A DNA stretch of 64,000 bases from positions 1 to 64,000 of the forward strand of contig CADADN010000012.1 of assembly GCA_902786665.1 (NCBI GenBank), written 5' to 3'. This DNA is from an uncultured Prevotellaceae bacterium (GTDB lineage Bacteria; Bacteroidota; Bacteroidia; Bacteroidales; Bacteroidaceae). Shown here piece after piece: positions 55,343-64,000 of this stretch. The position numbers were made by a program, and so were the translations under genes. The notes below the pieces were generated by a model. It had not been told where the DNA came from. It did not search any database and worked only from the letters and a program-made list of their open reading frames with translations. Each line of letters opens with the position of its first letter. Within the stretch, counting starts at the first letter, position 1.

Positions 55343-55641
55343 AAGTATGAAGCTTTAAGTTGATAATCAATGTTTTTTGAAGGTATTAAGCTTGTTGATG
55401 GATGATATTAGAAATTACGACTCAAAGATACACAAAAAAATGCCAAGATTTGCCCCTTTATTTGTTAATTAAAGTTAAACTCGATATGTTTTCAAGTATA
55501 TTTGGCAACTAACATAGGACAAACAAAGAAAATTAATGCCAATTATTCTAAAATTGAAGAGTTCTAAAGTAGTGTACTGTATCAAAAAGGCGCGCCACAG
55601 GGAGTGACACGCCAATATGCAAATAATAATAAAACTTGCCC
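55343..55641. other. Noncoding spacer between lldP and the surface protein gene
   Basis: About 300 bases of AT-rich DNA. It holds a -7-like TATCTTTG on the minus strand (55423-55430) for the surface protein and the lactate permease terminator at 55584-55613. No ORF or other structure is supported. Confidence 0.6.
55584..55613 (-). terminator. Intrinsic terminator of the lactate permease gene
   Basis: GGCGCGCCAC (55589-55598) pairs with GTGACACGCC (55604-55613), including G-T pairs; the minus strand continues TTTTTGATAC. It lies 28 bases past the stop codon. Confidence 0.75.
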
Positions 55642-57246
55642 TTAGAACACGTGCAGCCCTAAGAACACCATCAGGCCGTTCATTAAAATCCAGAAGATGG
55701 CGAATGGCATCGTCTTGCGCATGATGTCACCATCCTGGCCCTCCATATCACACGCTGCGGTGGCGATGGCAATACTCTGAGGTGAGAGCAGCTTGCCACC
55801 CTCGGAACCGGCACAGTTGGCGGCTGCAAGCCAGTTGGTTTCATTACCCGAAACGCCAAAGAATGTGCTTTGGTTCACAAGTCCAAGGTCATGTGCGGCC
55901 GTGGCTTGCAACTTGCCAAAGAGGATGTTGGCATTTGTGGCACTGCCCGTGACGAATGTTCCAATGGAGCCGATGAGTGGTGCGAAGAAGGGGAAGACAG
56001 AGCCGGTTAGTGCAACAAGCCCCTTGGCGATGTCATTGGTCATACCGGCATTGTTCATCAACATCGCCATGGCAACAAGACAGCAGATGGTGACAACAGT
56101 CTTCTGAAGGTTGATGGTTGTCTTGGCCAAGAGTTTCATCAGTTTGCCAAAGCTCATTCCTTGAATCAAACCACCAATGACAGCGCCAAGGAAAATCATC
56201 AGACCAGCGTTGGAGAGCCAGCCAAACTTGAACGTATTGCCTACTACAGGCAGTTCAAACTGCGTCACCAATGTGCCACCCAACAGTTCATTGATAGGCG
56301 GAACAATCTTGCTGGAAATGAGGATGAAGAAAATAATGAGTCCATAGACACTCCATGCCTTGAGCGTCTTGGCCAAACCAAACTTCTTCTTCTCCACCTT
56401 CACCTCGTCATCGGGGTTCTCGTCGCGAATGAAAAGCTTGTTGTAAATCAACATGGCTATGATGGCAGCCACGCTACCGAGTATGGCAGGGGTCTCCGGG
56501 CCGATGAAATGTGCACAGCAGAACTGAACGATGATGGAGAATGTTCCTACAAACAAAGCCAATGTTAGATTCTTCAATATCTTCTTCCTGTCGGTCATCA
56601 TCAAAATGAGGAACGGGGTGATGAAAAACATCATCGCCAATTGTATGATGATGAAAGTAGCCACTTCGCAAAGTTCTTCAGGGGTGGCAGTACCTGATGC
56701 TGCTACCTGGTTGGCCAAGGTCGTGGCAGGAAGTCCCACGGCGCCGAATCCAACGGCGACGGTATTGGCAATCAAACAGATGACGGCCGAGAACATAGGT
56801 TTGAATCCAAGGCCTATCAAGATGGCGGCAGGTATGGCGACAGCTGTGCCAAAACCAGCCATGCCTTCGAGCACGCCACCAAGTCCCCAGGTCAACAACA
56901 AGACGAGAAGTCCCTTGTCGGAAGTCATCTGGATGAACTGCGTCTTGATGGTTTCTATCTCCTTTGTCTCACAAAGGATATTATAACTGAAAATGGCACA
57001 GATGATGATGAGTATGATGGGGAAGCAGGCTTTGAGCAACCCTTCAACGACAGACCATAGCGTAATGCCAAAGATGGAGGCGCTTGCATATTTTTCAGGG
57101 ATGATGCCCAATGCCGGGGCCGCGAACAATGCGAGAAGAACGGTAACAACAAGTGTCACAATGGCACTTTTGTAACCAGATACCTTGAAGCCCATCATCA
57201 AGACAATGAGCAGGACTATTGGAATAACCGAAACTAAAGCTGACAT
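55642..57246 (-). CDS. lldP: L-lactate permease (LldP family)
   Basis: Product of 534 residues with about 13 membrane helices, the usual LctP/LldP size. It is a proton-linked importer of lactate or glycolate. Family segments are WGLGGVLEGMAGFGTAVAIPAAILIGLGF (seen in part near 115-143), ANTVAVGFGAVGLPATTLA, and near the C-terminus GSIGTFVTGSATNANILFGKLQ and SEGGKLLSPQSIAIA. The gene stands alone. Bacteroidales often import or exchange short organic acids; direction in vivo is not known. Confidence 0.93.
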   Translation of the reverse strand: MSALVSVIPIVLLIVLMMGFKVSGYKSAIVTLVVTVLLALFAAPALGIIPEKYASASIFGITLWSVVEGLLKACFPIILIIICAIFSYNILCETKEIETIKTQFIQMTSDKGLLVLLLTWGLGGVLEGMAGFGTAVAIPAAILIGLGFKPMFSAVICLIANTVAVGFGAVGLPATTLANQVAASGTATPEELCEVATFIIIQLAMMFFITPFLILMMTDRKKILKNLTLALFVGTFSIIVQFCCAHFIGPETPAILGSVAAIIAMLIYNKLFIRDENPDDEVKVEKKKFGLAKTLKAWSVYGLIIFFILISSKIVPPINELLGGTLVTQFELPVVGNTFKFGWLSNAGLMIFLGAVIGGLIQGMSFGKLMKLLAKTTINLQKTVVTICCLVAMAMLMNNAGMTNDIAKGLVALTGSVFPFFAPLIGSIGTFVTGSATNANILFGKLQATAAHDLGLVNQSTFFGVSGNETNWLAAANCAGSEGGKLLSPQSIAIATAACDMEGQDGDIMRKTMPFAIFWILMNGLMVFLGLHVF

Positions 57247-57366
57247 AAGGTTAATTGGGGGTTGAAGTGATGATATAAGTTGTCTGTTTAGGTGAAGTAT
57301 AAGGAGACTTCTGCAACCTCAAGCAGAGGTGGAGATTCGTTTTGAGGGATAGGCTTGACGAAATGA

Positions 57367-57399
57367 TTCATCCCATCGAGGGTACCTCGATGGGATGAA
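57367..57399 (-). terminator. Strong hairpin downstream of deoD
   Basis: A perfect 15-bp stem (TTCATCCCATCGAGG 57367-57381 with CCTCGATGGGATGAA 57385-57399) and a GTA loop, 6 bases past the deoD stop codon. The minus-strand tail TCATTTCG is weak; the plus-strand tail AAGTTTTT is better, but no plus-strand gene precedes it. Confidence 0.55.
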
Positions 57400-57405
57400 A
57401 AGTTT

Positions 57406-58113
57406 TTACACCAATGAGAAGGCGACATCCATCATGTGGGTGAACGAGGTCTGGCGCTCTTCGGCGCTGGTGGCCTCTCCTGTAAGGATGTTGTCGGAGA
57501 TGGTGCAAATGGTGAGTGCACGATTGCCCGACCTGGCGGCATTCATATACAGAGCGGCGGCCTCCATTTCCACGGCGAGCACACCCATCTTGATCCATGG
57601 GCCGTTGGTGTCGGTCTCGTTGTAGAACGTGTCGGAAGAGAACACATTGCCCACCTTGTAGTTATAGCCGAAACGCTCGCATGCCTCGGCGGCACCGCGA
57701 CAAAGGTCGAAGTCGGCAATGGGAGCATAAGTGCCTGCCATCTCATACTGCATGCCATAGTTGGAATTGGTGCAGGCACCCATGGCAATAGCCAGGTCGC
57801 CAAGATTCAAGTCCTTGCAGATGGTGCCTGCGGAACCCACGCGGATGATGCTTTTTACACCATAGAAATTGAACAACTCATAACTGTAGATGCCGATGGA
57901 AGGGATGCCCATGCCATGGCCCATCACGCTGACGCGCTTGCCGTTGTGAGTGCCGGTGAAACCAAGCATGCCTCTAACATTGTTGAACTGAACGGGATTG
58001 TCCAAAAAACGCTCTGCCATGAACTTTGCTCTCAAGGGGTCGCCTGCCATGATGACAAATTCAGCGATTTCTCCGTATTGTGCCCCGATGTGGGGCGTTG
58101 GTGTTTTTGCCAT
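57406..58113 (-). CDS. deoD: Purine nucleoside phosphorylase (DeoD type)
   Basis: Product of 235 residues from the ATG at 58113 ([24 protein letters not shown]). It cleaves purine nucleosides with phosphate in the salvage pathway, as a cytoplasmic hexamer. Motifs are [11 protein letters not shown] (phosphate-binding Arg), [36 protein letters not shown] (ribose-binding Met-Glu) and the catalytic Asp in TISDN. An open frame to 58197 lacks family similarity and contains the promoter, so the internal ATG is chosen. Confidence 0.96.
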   Translation of the reverse strand: MAKTPTPHIGAQYGEIAEFVIMAGDPLRAKFMAERFLDNPVQFNNVRGMLGFTGTHNGKRVSVMGHGMGIPSIGIYSYELFNFYGVKSIIRVGSAGTICKDLNLGDLAIAMGACTNSNYGMQYEMAGTYAPIADFDLCRGAAEACERFGYNYKVGNVFSSDTFYNETDTNGPWIKMGVLAVEMEAAALYMNAARSGNRALTICTISDNILTGEATSAEERQTSFTHMMDVAFSLV

Positions 58114-58155
58114 AATAGTTATTTGTTGATGTTTGACATATATTGGATTTGTTTG

Positions 58156-58189
58156 CAAAAATAATAAAAAAAACTGATGTTCCAACAAA
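58156..58189 (-). promoter_or_regulatory. Promoter of deoD
   Basis: On the minus strand TATTTTTG (58156-58163) with TTTG (58186-58189) 22 bases upstream, giving a leader of about 36 nt before 58113. Confidence 0.5.
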
Positions 58190-58271
58190 AACAGCATATT
58201 TTTTTCATAATAATGAGAAGTTCTTCCATACTTCCCTTTTTTAAAAATTTAAAAAGAATTTCATTTTGTTC

Positions 58272-58301
58272 TTTGTTTCGTAAAAAATTGCACTATCTTT
58301 G
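58272..58301 (+). promoter_or_regulatory. Promoter of birA-efflux operon
   Basis: TTTG (58272-58275), an 18-base spacer and TATCTTTG (58294-58301). Transcription should begin near 58308, just before the ATG at 58311 and 15 bases before the ATG at 58323. Confidence 0.7.
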
Positions 58302-58322
58302 CAAATCAATATGCCACATCCC

Positions 58323-59072
58323 ATGAACATTCGACACATCCATCTCGACAAGGTGGACTCCACCAACAACTATTTGCAATGCTACAAGCATGCGCAAGAT
58401 GAAGACATCACCTTCGTCTGGACCGATGCACAAGTGGCAGGAAGAGGATGTGGCGCCAATTTATGGGAATGTGAGGCGAGAAAGAACATCGCTTTCAGTG
58501 TATTGTTCCACCCCGTCCATGTGCCGGCATCCAAGCAGTTCATCATTTCTATGGCCAACGCCTTGGCACTCAAGGAAGCTCTTGGATGCTTCACAGAAGA
58601 CCTCACCGTGAAATGGCCCAACGATATCTACTGGAAGGATTTCAAATTGGCAGGTACGTTGATTGAACCATCCTTGAGAAGAGGAGTGGTGGCCGACTGC
58701 ATCATCGGAACGGGAATCAATGTGAATCAGACCGTCTTCCGCAGCGACGCCCCCAACCCCGTCTCACTCAAACAAATTTGTGCCCGTGAATTGGTTAGAG
58801 AGGAAGTGGCGTCCCAAGTGACAGAAAGGTTCATCAAGTACATGACCCTATTGGAGTCCTCATGCAATTGGCCTTCAATCAGGAACGCCTATCGTGGTGC
58901 GCTATATAGGAAAGATGGCATCCATTGTTTTCAAAACACTTCTGGCGAATGCTTCAAGGCAGCCATGCACAACGTTGAAGATGACGGAACTTTGGTGCTT
59001 GAAGTACATACTGCAGATGACAGAACAGATTTGCGAAAATTTACTTTTAAAGAATTGAAATACATCATATGA
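58323..59072 (+). CDS. birA: Biotin--[acetyl-CoA-carboxylase] ligase
   Basis: Product of 249 residues from the ATG at 58323 (MNIRHIHLDKVDSTNNYL); the ATG at 58311 would add 4 residues and a TTG at 58299 lies inside the promoter. It attaches biotin to the carboxyl carrier protein. The adenylate-binding loop GRGCGANLWE and KWPNDIYW with the catalytic Lys of KLAGTLIE are clear, followed by GTGINVNQ. There is no N-terminal DNA-binding domain, so it is a monofunctional ligase. Its stop codon overlaps the start of the efflux adaptor gene. Confidence 0.94.
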   Translation: MNIRHIHLDKVDSTNNYLQCYKHAQDEDITFVWTDAQVAGRGCGANLWECEARKNIAFSVLFHPVHVPASKQFIISMANALALKEALGCFTEDLTVKWPNDIYWKDFKLAGTLIEPSLRRGVVADCIIGTGINVNQTVFRSDAPNPVSLKQICARELVREEVASQVTERFIKYMTLLESSCNWPSIRNAYRGALYRKDGIHCFQNTSGECFKAAMHNVEDDGTLVLEVHTADDRTDLRKFTFKELKYII

Positions 59073-60253
59073 TGATGAGAATCATAGGAGTTTCTAAGGA
59101 TTATCGGAATACCCTGAATGCCACGAGTACTCAGAGTAATCGGAAAACCAGCACAGTCCTCAAGGCCACAGCGCTCGTAATGCTTGTTTTCCTGGCAGGC
59201 AGTTGTGGAAAAAAACAGGCTTCAACCGCCAAAGGTCCTATCCGCGTGAAAACTGAGGTGGTGTCGCAGACGGGCGGCAGTTATGGCAAACAATACGTGG
59301 GCATCGTGGAGGAGCGAGAGGCTACAGCTGTCAGCTTCACCAGCATGGGCGTGGTGCGTCGTGTATTGGTGGAGGAAGGCCAGTATGTCACTCGTGGACA
59401 ATTGTTGGCTGAGATGGATGCCACCACTATGAACAACAGCGTTGAGGCTGCACGTGCTTCCACCAGTCAGGCTCATGACATGGTGGCCCAGGCACAAAGT
59501 GCGTACGAACAGGCAAAGGACGCCTATGACCGAATGAAACTACTGCACGACAATGGGTCGCTGCCCGAGATGAAATGGATAGAGGTGGAGACACGTCTGC
59601 AACAGGCAGAGACAGCCCTTCGCACCGCGCAAACAGGTGTCAGGTCTGCCAACGCTGCAGAACAGATAGCAAGGAAAGGACAGGCCGACACCCGCCTTGT
59701 CGCACCCGTCAGCGGCATCATCGGCAGCAGGCAGATCGTGGCTGGAGAGACAGCATTGCCCTCCCAGGCCGTCGTCACCATACTCGACATCAGCAGCGTA
59801 AAGGTGAAGGTTTCCATCCCCGAGGCGGAAATGCAAAGCCTTGGCAGCCACACCTCTTCTTATATTGAAGTGGAAGCAGTGGGTGCCAGGGTAGGAGGCG
59901 GCATGATAGAAAAAGGAGTGAAAGCCGATGCATTGACACATACTTATGATGTGAGGGTGCATGTCCCCAACTCCGACCACCGCATCCTGCCTGGCATGGT
60001 GGCCAACGTGATGTTTGTTGGAGAGGGAAGCGCCGGAGCTCTCACTCTACCTGTCACTTGTGTGCAAAAGAAATCCGACGGCACGCTCTTCGTATGGACG
60101 ATTGGCCAAGACAACAAGGTGCACCGCACCAAGGTGGAGACAGGGCAGACCATAGGCAACCGTCTTGTCATCAAGCAAGGGGTCGATGCCGGTACGAGAG
60201 TGGTGGTTGAAGGTTACCAGAAACTGAGTGAAGGTTCCAAAGTGACATATTGA
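59069..60253 (+). CDS. RND efflux periplasmic adaptor (membrane fusion) lipoprotein
   Basis: Product of 394 residues. A hydrophobic segment ending LAGSC (Cys near 49) is a lipobox, preceded by an unusually long polar stretch of about 30 residues. The mature part has the lipoyl-like half motifs (GVVRRVLVEEGQYVTRGQLLAEMD and DTRLVAPVSGIIGSRQIVAGE), a coiled-coil hairpin between them, a beta-barrel domain (VKVSIPEAEM) and a membrane-proximal domain (GMVANVMFVG, VVVEGYQKLSEGSKV). It bridges the inner-membrane pump and the TolC channel. It overlaps birA by 4 bases and the pump gene by 4 bases. Confidence 0.93.
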   Translation: MMMRIIGVSKDYRNTLNATSTQSNRKTSTVLKATALVMLVFLAGSCGKKQASTAKGPIRVKTEVVSQTGGSYGKQYVGIVEEREATAVSFTSMGVVRRVLVEEGQYVTRGQLLAEMDATTMNNSVEAARASTSQAHDMVAQAQSAYEQAKDAYDRMKLLHDNGSLPEMKWIEVETRLQQAETALRTAQTGVRSANAAEQIARKGQADTRLVAPVSGIIGSRQIVAGETALPSQAVVTILDISSVKVKVSIPEAEMQSLGSHTSSYIEVEAVGARVGGGMIEKGVKADALTHTYDVRVHVPNSDHRILPGMVANVMFVGEGSAGALTLPVTCVQKKSDGTLFVWTIGQDNKVHRTKVETGQTIGNRLVIKQGVDAGTRVVVEGYQKLSEGSKVTY

Positions 60254-63200
60254 TTATGGAAAACGTATCCAAGAATTGGTATCGATGGCCTTTGGACCAT
60301 TATCCCATCACGCTCCTCGTGGTGGTCATTCTCTTCGGCTTGGGCGTCTTCGGTATGTACGTCATGCCGAAGGATGAATTTCCTCAGTTCACCATCAGGC
60401 AAGGCGTGGTCATAGCCGTTTACCCCGGCGCCACTTCCGAAGAAGTGGAAGAGCAAGTGGCCAAGCCTTTGGAGCGATTCCTTTTCACCTATGGGGAAGT
60501 CAACCGTGCCAAAACAACCACGACCGCCCAAAATGGAATGTGCATTGTCATGGTGCGCCTTAATGATGAAGTGAACAACAAGAACGAGGTGTGGAGCAAA
60601 ATCAAGCACGGCCTGACGCTTTACAAGCAGAACCTTCCAGGCGGAGTGGTGGCTTTGGTGGCCAATGATGATTTCGGAAACACCTCAGCCCTGCTCATCG
60701 CCATCGAAAGTCCCGACAGGAGCTATAGGGAACTGCACCATTACAGTGACGACCTCAGCGACCGGCTGCGACGCATCCCCTCTGTGGCCAACGTGCGTGT
60801 CTACGGCGAGCAACAAGAGCAAATCAGCCTTTATGTCGACAGGCAGAGGCTGCAAGCTTACGGGATAGGCCAACAAACATTGTTCACCAAGTTGCAAAGC
60901 GAAGGACTCACCACACTCAGTGGAGGCATCGACGACGCAGACCAAAAGATCCCCATCCACATCGTACCAACGGAAAACACAGAGGAAGAAGTGGCCAACC
61001 TCATCATCTTCAGCGACCCGATGACAGGCAAGATGGTACGGGTGAGAGACGTGGCGAAAGTGGTGAGGGAATACGACCAATCGAATAGCTACATCCAGCA
61101 GGACGGCCATCCCTGCATATTGCTTTCATTGGAAATGACACCTGGAAACAACATCGTGGCGTATGGTGACGATGTTGACCGTGTGATTGACGATTTCCGA
61201 ACAGAAGAACTTCCAGAAGACGTAACCATCACCCGGATTGCCGACCAACCCAAAGTGGTGGGAGGGAGTGTCAAGTCGTTCCTCAGAGACCTGCTCATCT
61301 CCATGGCTGTCATCATCATCGTGATGATGATACTCTTTCCCATACGCTCGGCCATCGTGGCGGCCATCACCATACCCTTGAGCACCTTCATTTCCGTCTC
61401 TTTCATGTACATGGCTGGAATAGAGTTGAACATCGTCACCTTGGCAGCCCTCATCGTGGTGCTGGGGATGGTGGTCGACAATTCCATCGTCGTCATCGAT
61501 GGATACCTTGAATATTTAGGCAAGGGGTATGAACCGAAAAAGGCCGCCATCGTGTCGGCACGACAGTATTTCATGCCCATGATGCTGGCCACCATCTGCA
61601 TCTCTGTCATCTTCTTCCCATTGCTCATCACGATGAAAGGCGCGTTCAACGACGCATTGCAAGACTTCCCTTGGACCATCTCCATCAACCTCATGGTATC
61701 GCTCTTCCTCGCTGTAACGGTCATACCATTCCTTGAAGTGCTCATCATCAAGCCCAAAGATCCAGAAAAGGAAAACGCAAGGAAAAGAAGAAGAATCACG
61801 GATGTGGTGCAAGACGTCTATGAAAAGTTGCTGGCATTCACTTTCCGCCACCCGTGGCTCACCATTGGCGGAGGGGTTGCCTTGGTGCTTCTTTCCAACC
61901 TCATCGTCCCATTCCTTAAAATACGTCTCTTTCCTTACGCCGACCGAGACCAGTTCGCCGTAGAGATTTTCCTCCCGGAGGGAAAAGGATTGAATGAAAC
62001 CCGCATGGTGGCCGATTCCCTTCGCCAGGTGTTGCAGTCGGATGAACGCGTGGAGTGCATCACCAGTTTCATCGGGTGCTCCTCCCCCCGTTTCATGACT
62101 TGTTACGCCCCCCAGATGGCGGGACGCAACTACGCACAATTCATCGTCAACACCACGTCGCAAGAAGCCACTTTGGACTTGTTGGCCGAATATCAACCCA
62201 AATACAGCGATGCCTTTCCTGAGGCATACGTCAAATTCAAACGCCTCGATTTCCTTGAAGTGCAGGAATTGGAATACAGGTTCTATGGCAACGACCTTGA
62301 TTCTCTACAGACTGCAGGTGAGAGACTAATGGAAAAGATGCAGGATATGCCAGAATTGGAGTGGGTGCACACCGACTACCTGCAACCCTTTCCCCTTATC
62401 AACGTGGAACTCGACCCCATTGCCTCGGCACAACTCGGCATCAGCCGCACCTCCGCCGCTCTTGCCCTTGGAAGCGTCACCAGCGACCTGAAAGTGGGAC
62501 AGCTGTGGGAAGGCGACTATGAGGTGCCCATCATCGTCAAGGACGACAGCGACATGACCTTCTCGGATATTGAAAACCTGGGCATCACCTCACCCATGGC
62601 CATCGCATCCTCCGGGCTCCATTCCCTTACTGGTGATCAGTACTCCTCCAACAGCACCGTTCCACTCCGCCAAGTGGCGACGGTAAAACCCGCATGGAGC
62701 CAGAGCCGCATCATGCACAGGGGAGGCGAGCGTTGTCTGACGGTGACGGCACAGTTTGCCCAAGGTGTATATGCAGCACCGGTGGAAAGGCAAATCGCAG
62801 AGATGATGGAAAACGACATCGATTTACCTCAAGGCGTGAGAAGCGAGGTGGGAGGAGAGATGGAATATGATGCCGAAGCGATGCCGCAAATTATGGGAGG
62901 CATCGGCATAGCCTTGGTCATCATCTTCTTCTTCCTGTTGCTGAATTTCAAGAAATATGGCATCACCACCGTGTGCATGGTGGCGCTCGCGCTCATGATG
63001 CCTGGTGCATTGATAGGCTTGGGACTGATGAACCGCACACTCGGGCTGACCTCTGTCATGGGACTTATCACACTGATGGGTATGATCATGCGTAATGAGA
63101 TTCTCATCTTCGAGCACGCCAACAACCTGATGAAGGCTTATGTGGAAAGCCATCCTGAGTACGACCGGAAGAGTTACAACGAGGCTGTCAGAAAGGCAGC

Positions 63201-63450
63201 CTACGATGCTGGGCGCAGGAGGATGGTGCCCATCTTCCTCACCACCGCCACCACGGCAGTGGGCGTCATCCCCATGATAATCGCACAGTCGTCTTTCTGG
63301 ATGCCTGTGGGTGTCACCATCTTCGCCGGTGGCATCGGTTCGCTCATACTTGTTGTCACCATCCTGCCGGTGGTCTATTGGAAAGTGAACCTGATATCAC
63401 ACGAACCATCACCAAGAATACAACCTGCCAATCCTACCGAACAAATATGA
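60250..63450 (+). CDS. RND efflux pump, inner-membrane permease (HAE1/AcrB type)
   Basis: Product of 1066 residues, full length. TM1 lies at about 18-40, followed by the porter domain with AVYPGATSEEVEEQVAKPLE. TM2-6 lie around 345-490, with the proton-relay region GMVVDNSIVVIDGYLEY (near 405-421). A second periplasmic loop precedes TM8-12 (around 880-1045) with GLTSVMGLITLMGMIMRNEILIFE seen in part. It exports hydrophobic or amphiphilic compounds using the proton gradient; substrates cannot be read from the sequence. ATGA overlaps join it to the adaptor gene before and the TolC gene after. No local repressor gene is present. Confidence 0.94.
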   Translation: MIMENVSKNWYRWPLDHYPITLLVVVILFGLGVFGMYVMPKDEFPQFTIRQGVVIAVYPGATSEEVEEQVAKPLERFLFTYGEVNRAKTTTTAQNGMCIVMVRLNDEVNNKNEVWSKIKHGLTLYKQNLPGGVVALVANDDFGNTSALLIAIESPDRSYRELHHYSDDLSDRLRRIPSVANVRVYGEQQEQISLYVDRQRLQAYGIGQQTLFTKLQSEGLTTLSGGIDDADQKIPIHIVPTENTEEEVANLIIFSDPMTGKMVRVRDVAKVVREYDQSNSYIQQDGHPCILLSLEMTPGNNIVAYGDDVDRVIDDFRTEELPEDVTITRIADQPKVVGGSVKSFLRDLLISMAVIIIVMMILFPIRSAIVAAITIPLSTFISVSFMYMAGIELNIVTLAALIVVLGMVVDNSIVVIDGYLEYLGKGYEPKKAAIVSARQYFMPMMLATICISVIFFPLLITMKGAFNDALQDFPWTISINLMVSLFLAVTVIPFLEVLIIKPKDPEKENARKRRRITDVVQDVYEKLLAFTFRHPWLTIGGGVALVLLSNLIVPFLKIRLFPYADRDQFAVEIFLPEGKGLNETRMVADSLRQVLQSDERVECITSFIGCSSPRFMTCYAPQMAGRNYAQFIVNTTSQEATLDLLAEYQPKYSDAFPEAYVKFKRLDFLEVQELEYRFYGNDLDSLQTAGERLMEKMQDMPELEWVHTDYLQPFPLINVELDPIASAQLGISRTSAALALGSVTSDLKVGQLWEGDYEVPIIVKDDSDMTFSDIENLGITSPMAIASSGLHSLTGDQYSSNSTVPLRQVATVKPAWSQSRIMHRGGERCLTVTAQFAQGVYAAPVERQIAEMMENDIDLPQGVRSEVGGEMEYDAEAMPQIMGGIGIALVIIFFFLLLNFKKYGITTVCMVALALMMPGALIGLGLMNRTLGLTSVMGLITLMGMIMRNEILIFEHANNLMKAYVESHPEYDRKSYNEAVRKAAYDAGRRRMVPIFLTTATTAVGVIPMIIAQSSFWMPVGVTIFAGGIGSLILVVTILPVVYWKVNLISHEPSPRIQPANPTEQI

Positions 63451-64000
63451 GAATAACGAGCAAATGGTTTATATGCGTCATCATGCTGATGACTTGCACG
63501 TGCTTAAAAGTCTCCGGGCAAAATCTCCTCCAAAAAGACCCTAAAAGAGTCACGCTCACCCTCAACCAAATCCTTGATTCGGCAAAAGCCAGCAACATCA
63601 ACATTCGCAACGCCCAACTTGGCATCAAGGCAGCAGAGGAACAGCGGAAGGAGGCTTTCACCAAATTTTTCCCCAACGTGAGCGCAACCGGACTATGGTT
63701 CAACGCCAACAGGAGCATGAGCCAAATGGATGTCAACCTTTCCGAATCCATGCCACCCACCCTCGCCGCCACACTCGCTCAGTCATTGCCCCCAGAGGCC
63801 TTGATAGAATTAGGGGCACCCATCAGCGTGGAGATGATGAAAAATGGAACCCTCGCCGGAGTGAGCGCCATACAACCTGTTTTCGCCGGAGGGCAGATTG
63901 TCAATGGAAACCGATTGGCAAAAGTGGGAGAGGAGGCCTCGAAACTGCAGCTGCAACTCTCTGAAAACGAAGTGGAACGAACAACGGAACAGTATTTCTG
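63447..64000 (+). CDS. TolC-family outer-membrane efflux protein (partial, runs off window)
   Basis: The ATG at 63447 overlaps the TGA of the pump gene. The frame stays open to the window end (184 codons). It begins MRITSKWFICVIMLMTCTC, a signal peptide ending near KVSGQ, then VTLTLNQILDSAKASNINIRNAQLGI and KFFPNVSATGLWFNAN, typical of the first TolC repeat with its long helices, and later QPVFAGGQIVNGNRLA, a hallmark strand of the outer-membrane barrel. It completes the tripartite pump encoded upstream. Confidence 0.93.
   Translation, partial: MRITSKWFICVIMLMTCTCLKVSGQNLLQKDPKRVTLTLNQILDSAKASNINIRNAQLGIKAAEEQRKEAFTKFFPNVSATGLWFNANRSMSQMDVNLSESMPPTLAATLAQSLPPEALIELGAPISVEMMKNGTLAGVSAIQPVFAGGQIVNGNRLAKVGEEASKLQLQLSENEVERTTEQYF

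Noticed and set aside
59069-64000. Horizontally acquired resistance island
   Set aside because: The RND operon overlaps birA translationally and shows no flanking repeats, integrase or unusual composition by eye; it looks like resident chromosomal DNA.

Overview
The window looks like a chromosome segment from a member of the Bacteroidales, most likely a Prevotellaceae (Prevotella-like) species. The basis is a fused LpxC-FabZ enzyme, an EF-G2 paralog of the Bacteroidetes type, DUF4251 and DUF4861 proteins, a BspA/DUF285 surface protein, dockerin-like C-termini, and many promoters of the Bacteroidetes form TTTG-N18-22-TAnnTTTG. Most of the DNA is ordinary chromosomal backbone in short operons on both strands. 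No prophage, plasmid or CRISPR array was seen.

Layout. 1-2.7 kb: the 5' end of a group IIC-like intron sits directly behind the intrinsic terminator of a secreted dockerin-tailed protein (minus strand). 2.9-8.6 kb: radA, htpG and pepD (minus), with a probable structured small RNA on the plus strand between htpG and pepD. 8.7-12.2 kb: a small membrane protein, an OmpH/Skp-like lipoprotein, nth, a DUF2461 protein and alanine dehydrogenase (plus). 12.2-19.1 kb: intergenic repeats, a GH43-like secreted protein and valS (minus), mazG, a lipoprotein and RNase Z (plus), and initiator tRNA-Met (minus). 19.3-24.3 kb: an outer-membrane barrel protein, a 35-residue membrane peptide, and a phosphate module: a Na/Pi cotransporter (3' end frameshifted) preceded by five 11-bp-phased direct repeats that resemble a Pho box, facing a PhoR/PhoB-like two-component pair.

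24.3-31.2 kb: a decayed repeat cluster, a small membrane protein, hemW, EF-G2, dnaB and an SGNH hydrolase. 31.2-42.0 kb: a long minus-strand run, probably one operon from lpxD: lpxD, lpxC-fabZ, lpxA, miaA, PBP1A, a PIF1-like helicase, engB and an ABC-F ATPase. It joins lipid A synthesis, peptidoglycan synthesis and ribosome-related GTPase/ATPase functions. 42.1-45.2 kb: a small glycan-related cluster (DUF4861, DUF4251, GH53 endo-galactanase) led by a gene encoding only the N-terminal part of an M6-type protease precursor. 45.4-49.1 kb: a COG0523 metallochaperone GTPase with a His/Asp repeat, and a CotH-family surface protein. 49.3-55.3 kb: a giant DUF285 repeat protein split by one frameshift. 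55.6-58.1 kb: lactate permease and purine nucleoside phosphorylase. 58.3-64 kb: birA followed by an overlapping RND tripartite efflux operon whose TolC gene runs off the window.

The most interesting signals are the phased 11-bp repeat array before the phosphate transporter, the promoter-to-terminator small RNA, the intron at a terminator, the EF-G2 lacking its switch II histidine, the stand-alone protease prodomain gene and the unlisted 35-aa membrane peptide. All functional statements rest on motif recognition by eye; no database search was run.
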